From positions 1,550,001 to 1,614,000 of the forward strand of contig NZ_JANUGU010000001.1 in NCBI RefSeq assembly GCF_024753145.1: a DNA stretch of 64,000 nucleotides, in the 5' to 3' direction. This DNA comes from Massilia terrae (GTDB taxonomy: Bacteria; Pseudomonadota; Gammaproteobacteria; Burkholderiales; Burkholderiaceae_D). The translations under genes were made by a program, and so were the position numbers. The notes beneath the pieces are model-generated. The model did not search any database, was not told the DNA's origin, and was given only the letters and a program-made list of their open reading frames with translations. Position 1 is the stretch's first letter. Every line of letters starts with the position of its first letter. This document shows positions 26,556 through 34,915 of this stretch, piece after piece.

Positions 26556-29081
26556 TTGAAGAATCAGACTGCACGGGGCAAGCGCTTCGCGATCAAACCC
26601 CTTCCCGCCCTTGTTGCGCTCCTGGTCGCCAACTGGGCACTGGCCGCCCAGGCGCAGGAAGCGCAGGACAAGTCCGCCAACCCAAACCAGCTGCAGACCG
26701 TGCTCGTCACGGCCAACAAGCGCGTGGAGCGGCTGGAGAACGTGCCCGAATCGATCTCGGTGTTGTCCGAGGCGGAACTACAGCGCAACAACGTGCGCGA
26801 GATGGAAGACATCATCAACATCACGCCGTCGCTGTCGCTGGCGTCCGGCACAACGGCCGCGAACAACGCCATCTTCATGCGCGGCATCGGCACGGTGTCC
26901 GTCGGCATCGGCGTCGAGTCCGACGTCTCGGTCATCATTGACGATATCCCGATCGCGAGCCAGTTCCAGGCCTTCCGCGACCAGGCCGACGTAGCCCGCG
27001 TCGAAGTATTGCGGGGACCGCAGAGCACCCTGTTCGGCAAGTCGGCCGTGGCCGGCGCCATCAATATCGTGACCAAGCCGATCACCGGTCCGATCGTTTA
27101 CCGCGCCAACGCCTACTACACCAACGACCATGAATGGCGGGTCGGCGCCTCGGTCGGTGGCAAGCTGCGCGACGATTTCGGCATGCGCATTGCCGTCAAC
27201 AAGAGCGACATGCCGGGCAACTTCACCAACCTGACCACCGGTGGAAAGGTCAACGGTTCGGGCGGCAAAACCATCATGACGAAGTTCGAGTGGACGCCGA
27301 TCCGGGATCTCAAGATCGACTTCACGCCGCACTACAACACGCAGGAGAACAGCCGCGGCGTGACCGCCGTGAACGGCTTCTACCGCACCACCGGCTCGGC
27401 CGCCGCCGGCAACCTCGTGACCACGCCCGCGGATATTTCGACGGCCTACCTGAACGGCAACGCGCAGCTACCCGCCTCGCTCACGCTGCAGGGCATTGAC
27501 CCCTACGACAAAAACAACCGCAACGTGCGACGCGACTTCCCGACCGGGATCAATTCGTCGACCTTTGGCACCGGCCTGCGATTCTCGTACACGCTGCCGA
27601 ACGATGCCACCCTGATGTCGATCTCCTCGTACGAACACTACAAGGCGCACGACTACCGCGACCAGGACTTCGTCGACGTGCCGACCATCGCCAGGCCGGG
27701 AGAGACCAAGCTTACCGTCGGCAATAACCAGTTCGGCACCTACGACATCCGTTCGAAGACGCAGGAACTGCGCTACGTTTCACCGGACCTGGGCAAGCTG
27801 CGCTACGTGGCCGGCCTGTGGTGGGCGCAGAACGAGATCGACCGCCACTTCATCCGCGGCTTCTGCGTCCAGCCGACCGTGTGCAGCGCGAGCTCGCCGT
27901 CGAGTCCAACCAACTACTACACCGACATCTACAACATCAACCGCGCCGTGTTCGGCCAGGCCACCTGGGATTTCTACCCGAGCTACACGCTGGTGGCGGG
28001 CATTCGCCGCAACGTCGAAGATTCGGGCTTCAACTACATCCGCAACTTCTACACCGACCAGCTGGACCGCTCGACCTTCGTCCCGGGCCCCGTCGGCAAA
28101 GACCAGTTCCACAGCGCGGGCAACAAGGACTATGCGACCACGGGCAAGCTGTCGATCCAGAAGCAGCTGAACAGCGACTGGATGATCTACGCCATGACCT
28201 CGTCCGGCTACAAGGGCCTGGCCTACGACGTGACCAGCGGCCTGCAGGCCGCCGCCGCGTTCCCGGTTTCGCCCGAGACCAGCCGCAGCTACGAGATCGG
28301 CACCAAGGCCAATCTGTTCCACAACCGCATGTCGCTCGCGGCCACGATCTACAAGACCGACTTCAAGCACTACCAGCAGAACACCTCGTTCGTGCTGCCG
28401 AACGACCCAACTATCTATACCCAGCTCAATTCCATTCCGAAGGTCGGCACGCGCGGGCTTGAGCTCGACAGCAATTTCCTGCTGACCTCGACCTGGTCAA
28501 TGAACGTGTCCTACGCCTATACGCGCCCGGAGATCATCGACTGGAAGAACGGCACCTGCTACCAGGACAGCACCAATCCTGCGATCGGCACTACCGGCCT
28601 GGGCGAAGGCGGTTCGCTGGGCGGCTGGAACCGCGCCTGCTTCCCGATTGTGGCCGGCGCCAAGACCGGCGTGCAGGACCTCTCGGGCGGCATATTCCCG
28701 GGCACACCGAAGAACAAGGTGAACATCGGCACCAACTACGACTACCACATCGCCGACCGTCCGTTCTGGGCCTTCGTGAACGCCAACGTGCGCTATCAGA
28801 GCGAGTACCAGACCAACATCAACAACGACCCGCGTTCGGTGAACAACGCGTACTCGATCACCGACCTCGGGTTCGGCCTGCGAGAGAACAAGGACACGTG
28901 GCGCCTGAGCTTCCGCGTCAACAACCTGTTCAACCGCTTCTACATCGGCAATGCCAACGCCAGCGGCCCGTCGTACCGCGCCGGCCCGACGTCAAGTTCG
29001 CCGAGTATCACGGTCAACAGCTGGGTGCCGCCGCGCGATGTATTCCGTTTCTACAGCGTGCGCCTGGACGTCAAGTTCTAA
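26556..29081 (+). CDS. TonB-dependent receptor (2), distinct subfamily
   Basis: An 841-residue outer-membrane receptor. The TTG at 26556 is chosen because AAGGAG lies 5 bases upstream and a basic signal peptide (LKNQTARGKRF, then a hydrophobic run ending AAQAQE) begins there. The plug shows QTVLVTANKRVERLENVPESISVLS, IFMRGIGTVSVG and VARVEVLRGPQSTLFGKSAVAGAINIVTKP, as in the broad FecA/vitamin-type receptor group. The barrel ends VRLDVKF. It lacks the ITGSSIKR segment of the other two carbohydrate receptors here, so its substrate class may differ. Genomic context and the upstream LacI-type site still suggest a plant-polysaccharide product. Convergent with the second udh gene. Confidence 0.86.
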   Translation: MKNQTARGKRFAIKPLPALVALLVANWALAAQAQEAQDKSANPNQLQTVLVTANKRVERLENVPESISVLSEAELQRNNVREMEDIINITPSLSLASGTTAANNAIFMRGIGTVSVGIGVESDVSVIIDDIPIASQFQAFRDQADVARVEVLRGPQSTLFGKSAVAGAINIVTKPITGPIVYRANAYYTNDHEWRVGASVGGKLRDDFGMRIAVNKSDMPGNFTNLTTGGKVNGSGGKTIMTKFEWTPIRDLKIDFTPHYNTQENSRGVTAVNGFYRTTGSAAAGNLVTTPADISTAYLNGNAQLPASLTLQGIDPYDKNNRNVRRDFPTGINSSTFGTGLRFSYTLPNDATLMSISSYEHYKAHDYRDQDFVDVPTIARPGETKLTVGNNQFGTYDIRSKTQELRYVSPDLGKLRYVAGLWWAQNEIDRHFIRGFCVQPTVCSASSPSSPTNYYTDIYNINRAVFGQATWDFYPSYTLVAGIRRNVEDSGFNYIRNFYTDQLDRSTFVPGPVGKDQFHSAGNKDYATTGKLSIQKQLNSDWMIYAMTSSGYKGLAYDVTSGLQAAAAFPVSPETSRSYEIGTKANLFHNRMSLAATIYKTDFKHYQQNTSFVLPNDPTIYTQLNSIPKVGTRGLELDSNFLLTSTWSMNVSYAYTRPEIIDWKNGTCYQDSTNPAIGTTGLGEGGSLGGWNRACFPIVAGAKTGVQDLSGGIFPGTPKNKVNIGTNYDYHIADRPFWAFVNANVRYQSEYQTNINNDPRSVNNAYSITDLGFGLRENKDTWRLSFRVNNLFNRFYIGNANASGPSYRAGPTSSSPSITVNSWVPPRDVFRFYSVRLDVKF

Positions 29082-29094
29082 CACAAGAAATGGG

Positions 29095-29120
29095 GTTCCC
29101 GCATTCGCCGGGAACGACGT
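29095..29120. repeat. Degenerate copy of a GTTCCCG...CGGGAAC dispersed palindrome
   Basis: GTTCCCG and CGGGAAC arms separated by a short centre, ending in CGACGT. The same palindrome is perfect at 59555-59584, and half copies occur near 15959 and 45630. Probably a REP-like intergenic element. Confidence 0.45.
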
Positions 29121-29128
29121 CCTCAAAC

Positions 29129-29164
29129 AAAAACTGGCCTGCGCAGCATGCCACGCAGGCCAGT
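29129..29164 (-). terminator. Terminator of the second udh gene
   Basis: A perfect 11-bp stem (ACTGGCCTGCG at 29133-29143 with 29154-29164) and 10-base loop, followed on the minus strand by TTTTTG. It lies 38 bp beyond the udh stop. The plus side reads CAAAAAAGG, so the T-tract works mainly for the minus strand. Confidence 0.8.
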
Positions 29165-29202
29165 CAAAAAAGGCGCCCGATCCGCGCGCCGCAGGAAACC
29201 CG

Positions 29203-30027
29203 TCAGTCCTTGTAGATCGGCCCAGCCGTCAGAAACGGTCCACCCTGGTAAGTGGCGGTGATATCGCCGGCCGGCGGCCACGCGCCGCCCTGCGGGAAGC
29301 GGTCGGCGAATTCGCTCGAACTACGCTTGGCGTGAAAGCCCAGGTGATCCGCCTCGTGGTTGTCCCACCAGCGCACCGGATTGTCCGACACGCCGAAGGT
29401 GATCGTGTGCCCCACGCGCGGCGTAAACAGCGCACAACGCAGCAGCTCCACCAGGTCGTCGTGCGCCAGGAAGGTCACCATCATGCGCGCGTTGCGCGGT
29501 TCTTCGAACGAGGAGCCGATGCGCAGGCACACGGTCTCGATGCCGAAGCGGTCGAAGTAGTAGCGCGAGAGCGCCTCGCCGAAGCACTTCGAGACGCCGT
29601 AGATGCCGTCCGGCCGCAGCGGCGCGTTCGCATCCACCACCTTCGTGGTCGGATAGTAGCCGACCACGTGGCTGGAGCTGGCGTAGATGACGCGCCGGAT
29701 CCCCAGCTTGTGCACGCCTTCGTACAGGTGGTGCAAGCCGAGGATGTTGGCGTTCATGATGTTCTCGAATGTGTCCTCGACCGACACGCCGCCGAAGTGC
29801 AGCACCGCGTCCACACCCTCCAGCAGCGACATCACGGCGGCGCGGTCGCCCAGGTCGCACTGCACCACTTCCTCGCCGGGACCGGCCGGGGCGATCTCCA
29901 CGATGTCCGTGAGGCGAACGATGTCGGCCCAGGGCTTGATGCGCTCGCGCAGCATCTTGCCGAGGCCGCCGCCGGCGCCGGTCAGGAGAAGTCGTTTGAA
30001 AGGTTTGGAGGTGCTGGCTTGGGTCAT
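29203..30027 (-). CDS. udh: Uronate dehydrogenase (copy 2)
   Basis: A 274-residue paralogue of the gene at 14.8 kb. The cofactor loop is TGAGGGLG at 16-23 and the active site is Tyr143-x3-Lys147 (IYGVSK). Conserved Udh blocks are VLHFGGVSVED, SHVVGYYPTT and GVSDNPVRWWDN. It differs from copy 1 in the N-terminal extension and in many loop residues, so this is an old duplication or separate acquisition. It stands alone, divergent from the second LacI regulator, with the identical LacI operator GTTAAACGTTTTCC in its leader. A different uronate preference or a different inducer is a reasonable inference. Confidence 0.9.
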   Translation of the reverse strand: MTQASTSKPFKRLLLTGAGGGLGKMLRERIKPWADIVRLTDIVEIAPAGPGEEVVQCDLGDRAAVMSLLEGVDAVLHFGGVSVEDTFENIMNANILGLHHLYEGVHKLGIRRVIYASSSHVVGYYPTTKVVDANAPLRPDGIYGVSKCFGEALSRYYFDRFGIETVCLRIGSSFEEPRNARMMVTFLAHDDLVELLRCALFTPRVGHTITFGVSDNPVRWWDNHEADHLGFHAKRSSSEFADRFPQGGAWPPAGDITATYQGGPFLTAGPIYKD

Positions 30028-30051
30028 TTGGCTGTGGGGATGAGATTGAGA

Positions 30052-30065
30052 GGAAAACGTTTAAC
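30052..30065. promoter_or_regulatory. LacI-type operator C
   Basis: Reverse complement is GTTAAACGTTTTCC, identical to operator A. It is 24 bp upstream of the second udh start and 123 bp before the divergent LacI gene, so one bound protein could affect both. Confidence 0.7.
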
Positions 30066-30188
30066 TCAGTATAGCCAAACCCGATTTGCTTTGCCAAGCA
30101 TTTGTCGCCGAATGTCGACGGACCGGCGCTTGGGTTTATATTCCGACAATGCGTGCTAACATGATGTGATCAGCCACGGCCTACGCCC

Positions 30189-31181
30189 ATGAAAAAATCC
30201 ACCCCGACCATTCGCGACGTCGCCGCAGCCGCCCAGGTTTCGACCGCCACGGTATCGAAGTTCATCAACGGTGCGCAGCGCTTCTCCCCCAAGGTCGAAG
30301 CTGCGCTGGCCACCGCAATCGCCAACCTGGGCTACAAGTCGAACCCGCTGGCGAAGTCCATGATCACCGGCCGCACCAACACCATCGGCCTGTCGGTCCT
30401 CGACATCACCAACCCGCACTTTTCCAGCATCCTCAAAGGCGCGAGCCGGGTCGCCAACGAGCACGGTTACTCGGTGCTGCTGGCCGATACCGAGGAAACG
30501 CCGAGCCGCGAGCGGCGCACGCTGGAAGACCTGAGCCTGCGGGTGGACGGCATGATCGTGTTCTCGCGGATGCGCGAGCACGAGATGGGCTGGATGGCCG
30601 AGATCGACAAGCCGCTGGTGTTCTTCGGCAGCCTGAACGAACTGCCGATCCCCACCGTCGCCAGCGACGACCACGGCGGCGCCTTCATGCTGTGCCAGCA
30701 CCTGCGCATGCTGGGCCACAAGCGGATCGCCTACCTCGGTTTTTCCAAATCCCGGCGCGACGAGGAACGCCTCGGCGGCCTCCGCGAGTGCCTGGACGCG
30801 GCCGGCCTCGGGCTGGCCGTCTACGACGCCGATGCGCCATCGCTGGCCGAGGGCGAACGCCTGTGCTCCAGCATCGTGCTGGGCAGCGGCCGGCCGGATG
30901 CGCTGGTCTGCTACAACGACCTGATGGCGCTCGGCTTCATGAAGGAAGCGGAAAACCTCGGGGTGGCGATCCCGCGCGACATCTCGGTGGTCGGCTTCGA
31001 CAATATCCCCTACGGCAAATACACGACGCCGGCCCTGACCACCGTCGACCTGCAGAGCGAACGCATGGGCGCGACCGCGATGGACAAGCTGCTGGCCGTG
31101 ATCCGCGGCGAGCCGGTCGAGAAGCTGACCCGCATCGCGCCGCAGCTGATCCTGCGCGCGTCGACCGTGGCGCGAACCTGA
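30189..31181 (+). CDS. LacI-family transcriptional regulator (second of two)
   Basis: A 330-residue LacI/GalR repressor. The helix-turn-helix is IRDVAAAAQVSTATVSKFIN (residues 8-27), the hinge reads GYKSNPLAKSMITGR, and the core has IGLSVLDITNPHFSSILKGA and SVVGFDNIPYGKYTTPALTTVDLQ. It is divergent from the second udh and convergent with the PL5 lyase gene. The GTTAAACGTTTTCC sites cluster around it at 23.2, 26.3, 30.05 and 32.2 kb, so it is the best candidate to bind them. The effector is probably a uronate-derived acid (inferred). The start codon at 30189 follows no strong ribosome site, but the motif begins at once. Confidence 0.9.
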   Translation: MKKSTPTIRDVAAAAQVSTATVSKFINGAQRFSPKVEAALATAIANLGYKSNPLAKSMITGRTNTIGLSVLDITNPHFSSILKGASRVANEHGYSVLLADTEETPSRERRTLEDLSLRVDGMIVFSRMREHEMGWMAEIDKPLVFFGSLNELPIPTVASDDHGGAFMLCQHLRMLGHKRIAYLGFSKSRRDEERLGGLRECLDAAGLGLAVYDADAPSLAEGERLCSSIVLGSGRPDALVCYNDLMALGFMKEAENLGVAIPRDISVVGFDNIPYGKYTTPALTTVDLQSERMGATAMDKLLAVIRGEPVEKLTRIAPQLILRASTVART

Positions 31182-31217
31182 CGGTTTTTCGTCTCACACA
31201 AAGCGATCGCCTCGCGC

Positions 31218-32174
31218 TTACGCGCCCTTCGGATGCTCCAGCGGATTGACGAGATTGCGGTCTCCCCCCATGCGCGCATCGAAGTTCTTCGCCGGCACCC
31301 GCACCGGCGCAGCGAGGTGCCCGCCATGGCGCAGGTAGATCGCAATCCAGCCCGGCTCACTCGCGCGCTCCTGCTCGAACCCGGTCAACTTCTGTACGAT
31401 CCCCGGATCCGCCACGCCGGCCATCGAAAACGCCACGAGCCGGTCCAGCGGCGCCGCCTGCACGTCGAGGATCGAGGCCATCATCACCAGTGGCGCGGCC
31501 GCAAACAGGTGGTAATTCAGAGCCCGCCCGGCACGCTCAAGTTCGAGCGGCAGTGAGCCATCGGGCTGGATTTGCCCCATCGCGAAATCGAACACCTTGC
31601 GTCCCCACTCCAGGCAGCGCGCGTCGTGTGTCACTGCGCCGGTCGCGGTGACGGCCAAGCCTTCCCAGTAATAGTGGTTGTTGCGCGCGCCCTTGTGTGC
31701 ATCCGAATGACGGATCGTGGCGTCGGCCAGCGTCAACAGCCAGCCCTCGATGCGCTTGCGCTCCTCCGGCGATGCCGCCGCCTGCACGCGCGCGTAGCTC
31801 AAGGCCAGTCCCGCCAGCGCCCATTTGCGCGTGTAGTAGGACTGCTGCGTCGTCATCTTGCCAAGCATGGCGTTCTGCCCCGCCCATGCCGACAGCCAGC
31901 CGATCGCGCAGCGCGCATCATCTTCCTTGTGACGCTGCTGCGATGCGCTCGCAGCGCGCGCGACCTCCCGGACGAATTCGTCGACCGGTTTGGTCGCCGC
32001 CTCGTTGCGCGCCTTGAGCGCCGGGTCGATCACCGAATGGTGGCTGTCGATGTAGTAGCTGTTGGCGTCGATGTCGATGACCGCCGGCGGCGCAGGCTCG
32101 CAGGCCAGCGCCTGTTGGCCGGCCGACGCCAGCAGCAGGACGGAAAAACGGAGTGCGGTAGCGCTGCATTGCAT
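31218..32174 (-). CDS. PL5-type alginate lyase
   Basis: A 318-residue secreted alpha-helical lyase. The signal peptide ends near ALA-C (residue 24). The PL5/AlgL active-site segment ARNNHYYWEGLAVTATGAVTHD is at about 163-184, with His167 and the Asn pair. The late catalytic block DGSLPLELERAGRALNYHLFAAAPLVM is at 205-231, with Arg and Tyr. PL5 enzymes cut polymannuronate-rich alginate by beta-elimination. It is divergent from the GH105 fusion over a 69-bp gap with a LacI operator, so both should be induced together. Its presence beside pectin genes suggests use of mixed uronides, or a PL5 variant acting on another glycan (inferred). Confidence 0.85.
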   Translation of the reverse strand: MQCSATALRFSVLLLASAGQQALACEPAPPAVIDIDANSYYIDSHHSVIDPALKARNEAATKPVDEFVREVARAASASQQRHKEDDARCAIGWLSAWAGQNAMLGKMTTQQSYYTRKWALAGLALSYARVQAAASPEERKRIEGWLLTLADATIRHSDAHKGARNNHYYWEGLAVTATGAVTHDARCLEWGRKVFDFAMGQIQPDGSLPLELERAGRALNYHLFAAAPLVMMASILDVQAAPLDRLVAFSMAGVADPGIVQKLTGFEQERASEPGWIAIYLRHGGHLAAPVRVPAKNFDARMGGDRNLVNPLEHPKGA

Positions 32175-32216
32175 GACTTCTCCTTGCGTTATTAATACCG
32201 AACGGACATATAATAG

Positions 32217-32230
32217 GTTAAACGTTTTCT
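32217..32230. promoter_or_regulatory. LacI-type operator D (GTTAAACGTTTTCT)
   Basis: Matches operator A except the last base. It lies in the 69-bp gap between the divergent PL5 lyase and GH105-DUF4861 genes, 13 bp before the latter's ATG, and could control both. Confidence 0.7.
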
Positions 32231-32243
32231 TTCATCCATCGCC

Positions 32244-34445
32244 ATGCACATTTCCGCCCGTTTGCGTTGCACCGCCCGCCTCCTGCTGCTGCCCGCCGCC
32301 CTCCTCGGCGCCTTCGCCTCCCCAACGCTGCAAGCCGCGCCGGCCGTCGCAAACGTCGCCCCGGACGTGGCGCAGTCACCCGCCGCCGTACTGGCCGCGA
32401 TGGAGCGCGTCGCCGACTGGCAGCTCGCCCACCCGAGCGAGCACCGTCCCGACGACTGGACCCAAGGCGTGGGCGATGCCGGCTTCATGGCGCTGTCGAA
32501 CCTGTCCGCCACGCACCGCTACCGCGATGCGATGGTCGCGATGAGCGAACACAATGGCTGGAAGCCGGGGCCGCGCGTCTACCACGCGGACGACCACGTG
32601 GTGGGCCAGACCTACGCCGAACTCTATCTGCAGCTGCGCGAGCCGGCGATGCTGGCGCCGCTGCGCGAACGCTTCGATGACATCCTCGCCCACCCGCGCG
32701 ACGTTCCGCTGGACTTCACCGTGCCAGGCAACCAGGAGCGCTGGTCGTGGTGCGACGCGCTGTTCATGGGACCGCCGGCGTGGGTGCGCATGTACGCCGC
32801 CACCGGCGACCAGCGCTACCTCGACCACGCCGTCAAGGAATGGTGGAACACGTCCGATTACTTGTACGATAAAGAGGAGCACCTCTACTACCGCGACAGC
32901 AATTACTTTAATCAGCGCGAGGCGAACGGCAAGAAGGTGTTCTGGGCGCGTGGCAACGGCTGGGTGATGGCCGGCCTCGCGCGTACCCTGCAGTACCTCC
33001 CCGCCGCCCATCCGGTGCGGCCGAAATTCGAGCAGCAGTTCCGCGAGATGGCGGCCGCCGTCGTGAGCGTCCAGCAGCCCGACGGCCTGTGGCGCGCCAG
33101 CCTTCTCGATCCCGCCGCCTATCCGGCGCGCGAGACCAGCGGCACCGGCCTGTTCACCTACGCGCTAGCCTGGGGCATCAACCAGGGACTGCTGGACCGC
33201 GCCCGCTACGAGCCGGCCGTGCGCCGCGCCTGGAGCGCGCTGCTCGACAGCGTCCAGCCGGACGGCAAGCTGACCCACGTCCAGCCGATCGGCCGCGCGC
33301 CGGGCGGTTTTCCTGAAGACGCCACCGAAGTCTATGGCGTCGGCGCCTTCCTGCTGGCCGGCAGCGAAGTGTTCCGCATGGACCTTCAGCAGCGCGTGGC
33401 GCCACAGGTGGTCACGGCCGCCAACCCCGGCGATTTTTACCGCGCCGACGAGACCATCGAAGTGAAGGCGCCCGCCGCGCCGGTGCTTGTGATGGAAGCC
33501 GATACCTCGCGCATCCTGCCGAGCCAGCGGCTGGGCGATACGCTGCTGTTCCAGGCCAATTTCGCGCCCGGGCAGCAGCGCCGCTTCCTGCTGTTCCCGG
33601 CCGCAGCGCTGCCGCCCCTGGCCGCGCCCGACATCAAGGCCCACGCCCGCTACGTCCCCGAGCGCTACGACGACTTCGCCTGGGAGAGCGACCGCATCGC
33701 GCACCGCATGTACGGCCCCGCCATCCTGAAGGTGCCCAAGGAGCACGTCAGCAGCGGCGTCGACGTCTGGGTCAAGCGGGTACGCCGCCCGATCGTCGAC
33801 CTGTGGTACAAGCGCGGCGAATACCACAGCGATCACGGCGAGGGACTGGATTACTACGACGTCGGCACTGGCCGCGGCTGCGGCGGCTCGGAGATCATCA
33901 AAGGCGGCAAGGCGTATGCCGCGCCGGTCTATTCAAGCTGGAAGCTGCTGGCCGACGGCCCATTGCGCGCCGCCTTCGAACTGCGCTACGACGGCTGGGA
34001 CGCGGGCGGGCAGCGGGTGTCTGAGACGAAGCGCATCTCGATCGACGCCGGCTCCAACTTCAGCCGCGTCGAAAGCGTCTACACCGGCGACGGGCGCGGG
34101 CCGCTGCAGGTCGGCATCGGCATCGCCCAGCGCAAAGGCGAAGGTCGCCTCACCAAGGACGAAGGCGCCGGCTGGATGAGCTACTGGGAACCGGAACACG
34201 TCCCCAACGGGAACACTGCGTGCGCCGTCATCGTCCCGGGCCAGCAGGTACACACGGGCGCCGACGGCGGCGATGCCCTCGTCATGGCCCAGGCCCAGCC
34301 GGGCTGGCCCTTCGTCTATTACCTCGGCGCCGGCTGGAGCAGGAGCGGCGACTTCGCCGACGCGCCAGCCTGGGAAGCGCAGGTGCGCAACGTCGCGCTG
34401 CGCATCGCGAAACCGCTCAAGGTGAGCGGTCCGGCGTCGAGGTAA
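32244..34445 (+). CDS. GH105-DUF4861 fusion, unsaturated (rhamno)galacturonyl hydrolase
   Basis: A 733-residue two-domain secreted protein. A signal peptide ends near residue 31. Residues about 45-378 form a GH88/GH105 alpha/alpha barrel with the catalytic Asp region ADDHVVGQTYAELYL (Asp116/117), WSWCDALFMGPPAW (169-180) and WARGNGWV (234-241). This enzyme class hydrates and splits the terminal unsaturated galacturonate from rhamnogalacturonan oligosaccharides. Residues about 385-730 match DUF4861, whose role is unknown; GRGCGGSEIIKGGKAY and RVESVYTG lie within it. The same two domains are often separate neighbours in pectin loci elsewhere; here they are joined. The product feeds the DEH reductase-KdgK branch. 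Confidence 0.85.
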   Translation: MHISARLRCTARLLLLPAALLGAFASPTLQAAPAVANVAPDVAQSPAAVLAAMERVADWQLAHPSEHRPDDWTQGVGDAGFMALSNLSATHRYRDAMVAMSEHNGWKPGPRVYHADDHVVGQTYAELYLQLREPAMLAPLRERFDDILAHPRDVPLDFTVPGNQERWSWCDALFMGPPAWVRMYAATGDQRYLDHAVKEWWNTSDYLYDKEEHLYYRDSNYFNQREANGKKVFWARGNGWVMAGLARTLQYLPAAHPVRPKFEQQFREMAAAVVSVQQPDGLWRASLLDPAAYPARETSGTGLFTYALAWGINQGLLDRARYEPAVRRAWSALLDSVQPDGKLTHVQPIGRAPGGFPEDATEVYGVGAFLLAGSEVFRMDLQQRVAPQVVTAANPGDFYRADETIEVKAPAAPVLVMEADTSRILPSQRLGDTLLFQANFAPGQQRRFLLFPAAALPPLAAPDIKAHARYVPERYDDFAWESDRIAHRMYGPAILKVPKEHVSSGVDVWVKRVRRPIVDLWYKRGEYHSDHGEGLDYYDVGTGRGCGGSEIIKGGKAYAAPVYSSWKLLADGPLRAAFELRYDGWDAGGQRVSETKRISIDAGSNFSRVESVYTGDGRGPLQVGIGIAQRKGEGRLTKDEGAGWMSYWEPEHVPNGNTACAVIVPGQQVHTGADGGDALVMAQAQPGWPFVYYLGAGWSRSGDFADAPAWEAQVRNVALRIAKPLKVSGPASR

Positions 34446-34626
34446 GGTTGGCGATTTCCCATGACCACTTGCCGAGCCTGCGGGGCGTGATGCCCAAGCC
34501 GGACGATGACGGCAGCAGCAAGCATCAAAAGGAGTGGAAAAAATCCCGCACATCGCGCTCGCCTTGTTGCCCATACGCTACGCCCGCGCCCGCTTGATTC
34601 TTCTATGGTTATGCAAGGATCGCAAG

Positions 34627-34650
34627 CTGATATATCATCTGATATATCAG
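34627..34650. promoter_or_regulatory. Tandem TGATATATCA palindromes
   Basis: CTGATATATCA (34627-34637) and the perfect 12-bp palindrome CTGATATATCAG (34639-34650) lie side by side with 12-bp centre spacing, about 270 bp before the GntR gene. Two dyads in phase on one helix face suggest cooperative binding, probably by the adjacent GntR-type regulator. Confidence 0.6.
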
Positions 34651-34766
34651 ATATTGCAGGGGGCTCCAGAAGACGATGCGGAACGAGGAAAGTGGCAGCC
34701 GGTCCACGGGCGGGGCCTTGCAGCCGAGCTTTGTTGCTCGGGAGCAGGCCAGCTCTTGCGCGCCCG

Positions 34767-34780
34767 GTTTATCGTTTTCC
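34767..34780. promoter_or_regulatory. Weak LacI-type operator E (GTTTATCGTTTTCC)
   Basis: Twelve of 14 positions match operator A, with the same orientation relative to the downstream gene. Possibly links the pectin operon to the second LacI regulator. Confidence 0.35.
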
Positions 34781-34915
34781 TCTGCGGCTTCGTTGCGGTT
34801 TAGCAGCTTATCCTGCAACTCCCTGTTTCGAAATCCACGAAGGCCGATTACGATTATTCGCCTTCGGGCAAAGCCTGCTGGCCGGCAACCGCCGCGTTTG
34901 CTACGCTGCCGGCCA

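Larger units (their letters stand above)
34446..34915. other. 470-bp intergenic region with tandem operator-like palindromes
   Basis: No gene supported. Short frames in this stretch lack coding character. The segment holds two overlapping TGATATATCA palindromes (34627-34650) and a LacI-like GTTTATCGTTTTCC (34767-34780, 12 of 14 matches to operator A). It is AT-richer around 34600-34660. Confidence 0.6.

Noticed and set aside
34534-34803. Small plus-strand frame starting GTG-GAA-AAA before the pectin GntR gene
   Set aside because: The only purine-rich site is too close to the start, the product has no recognisable domain, and the frame spans the tandem palindromes.
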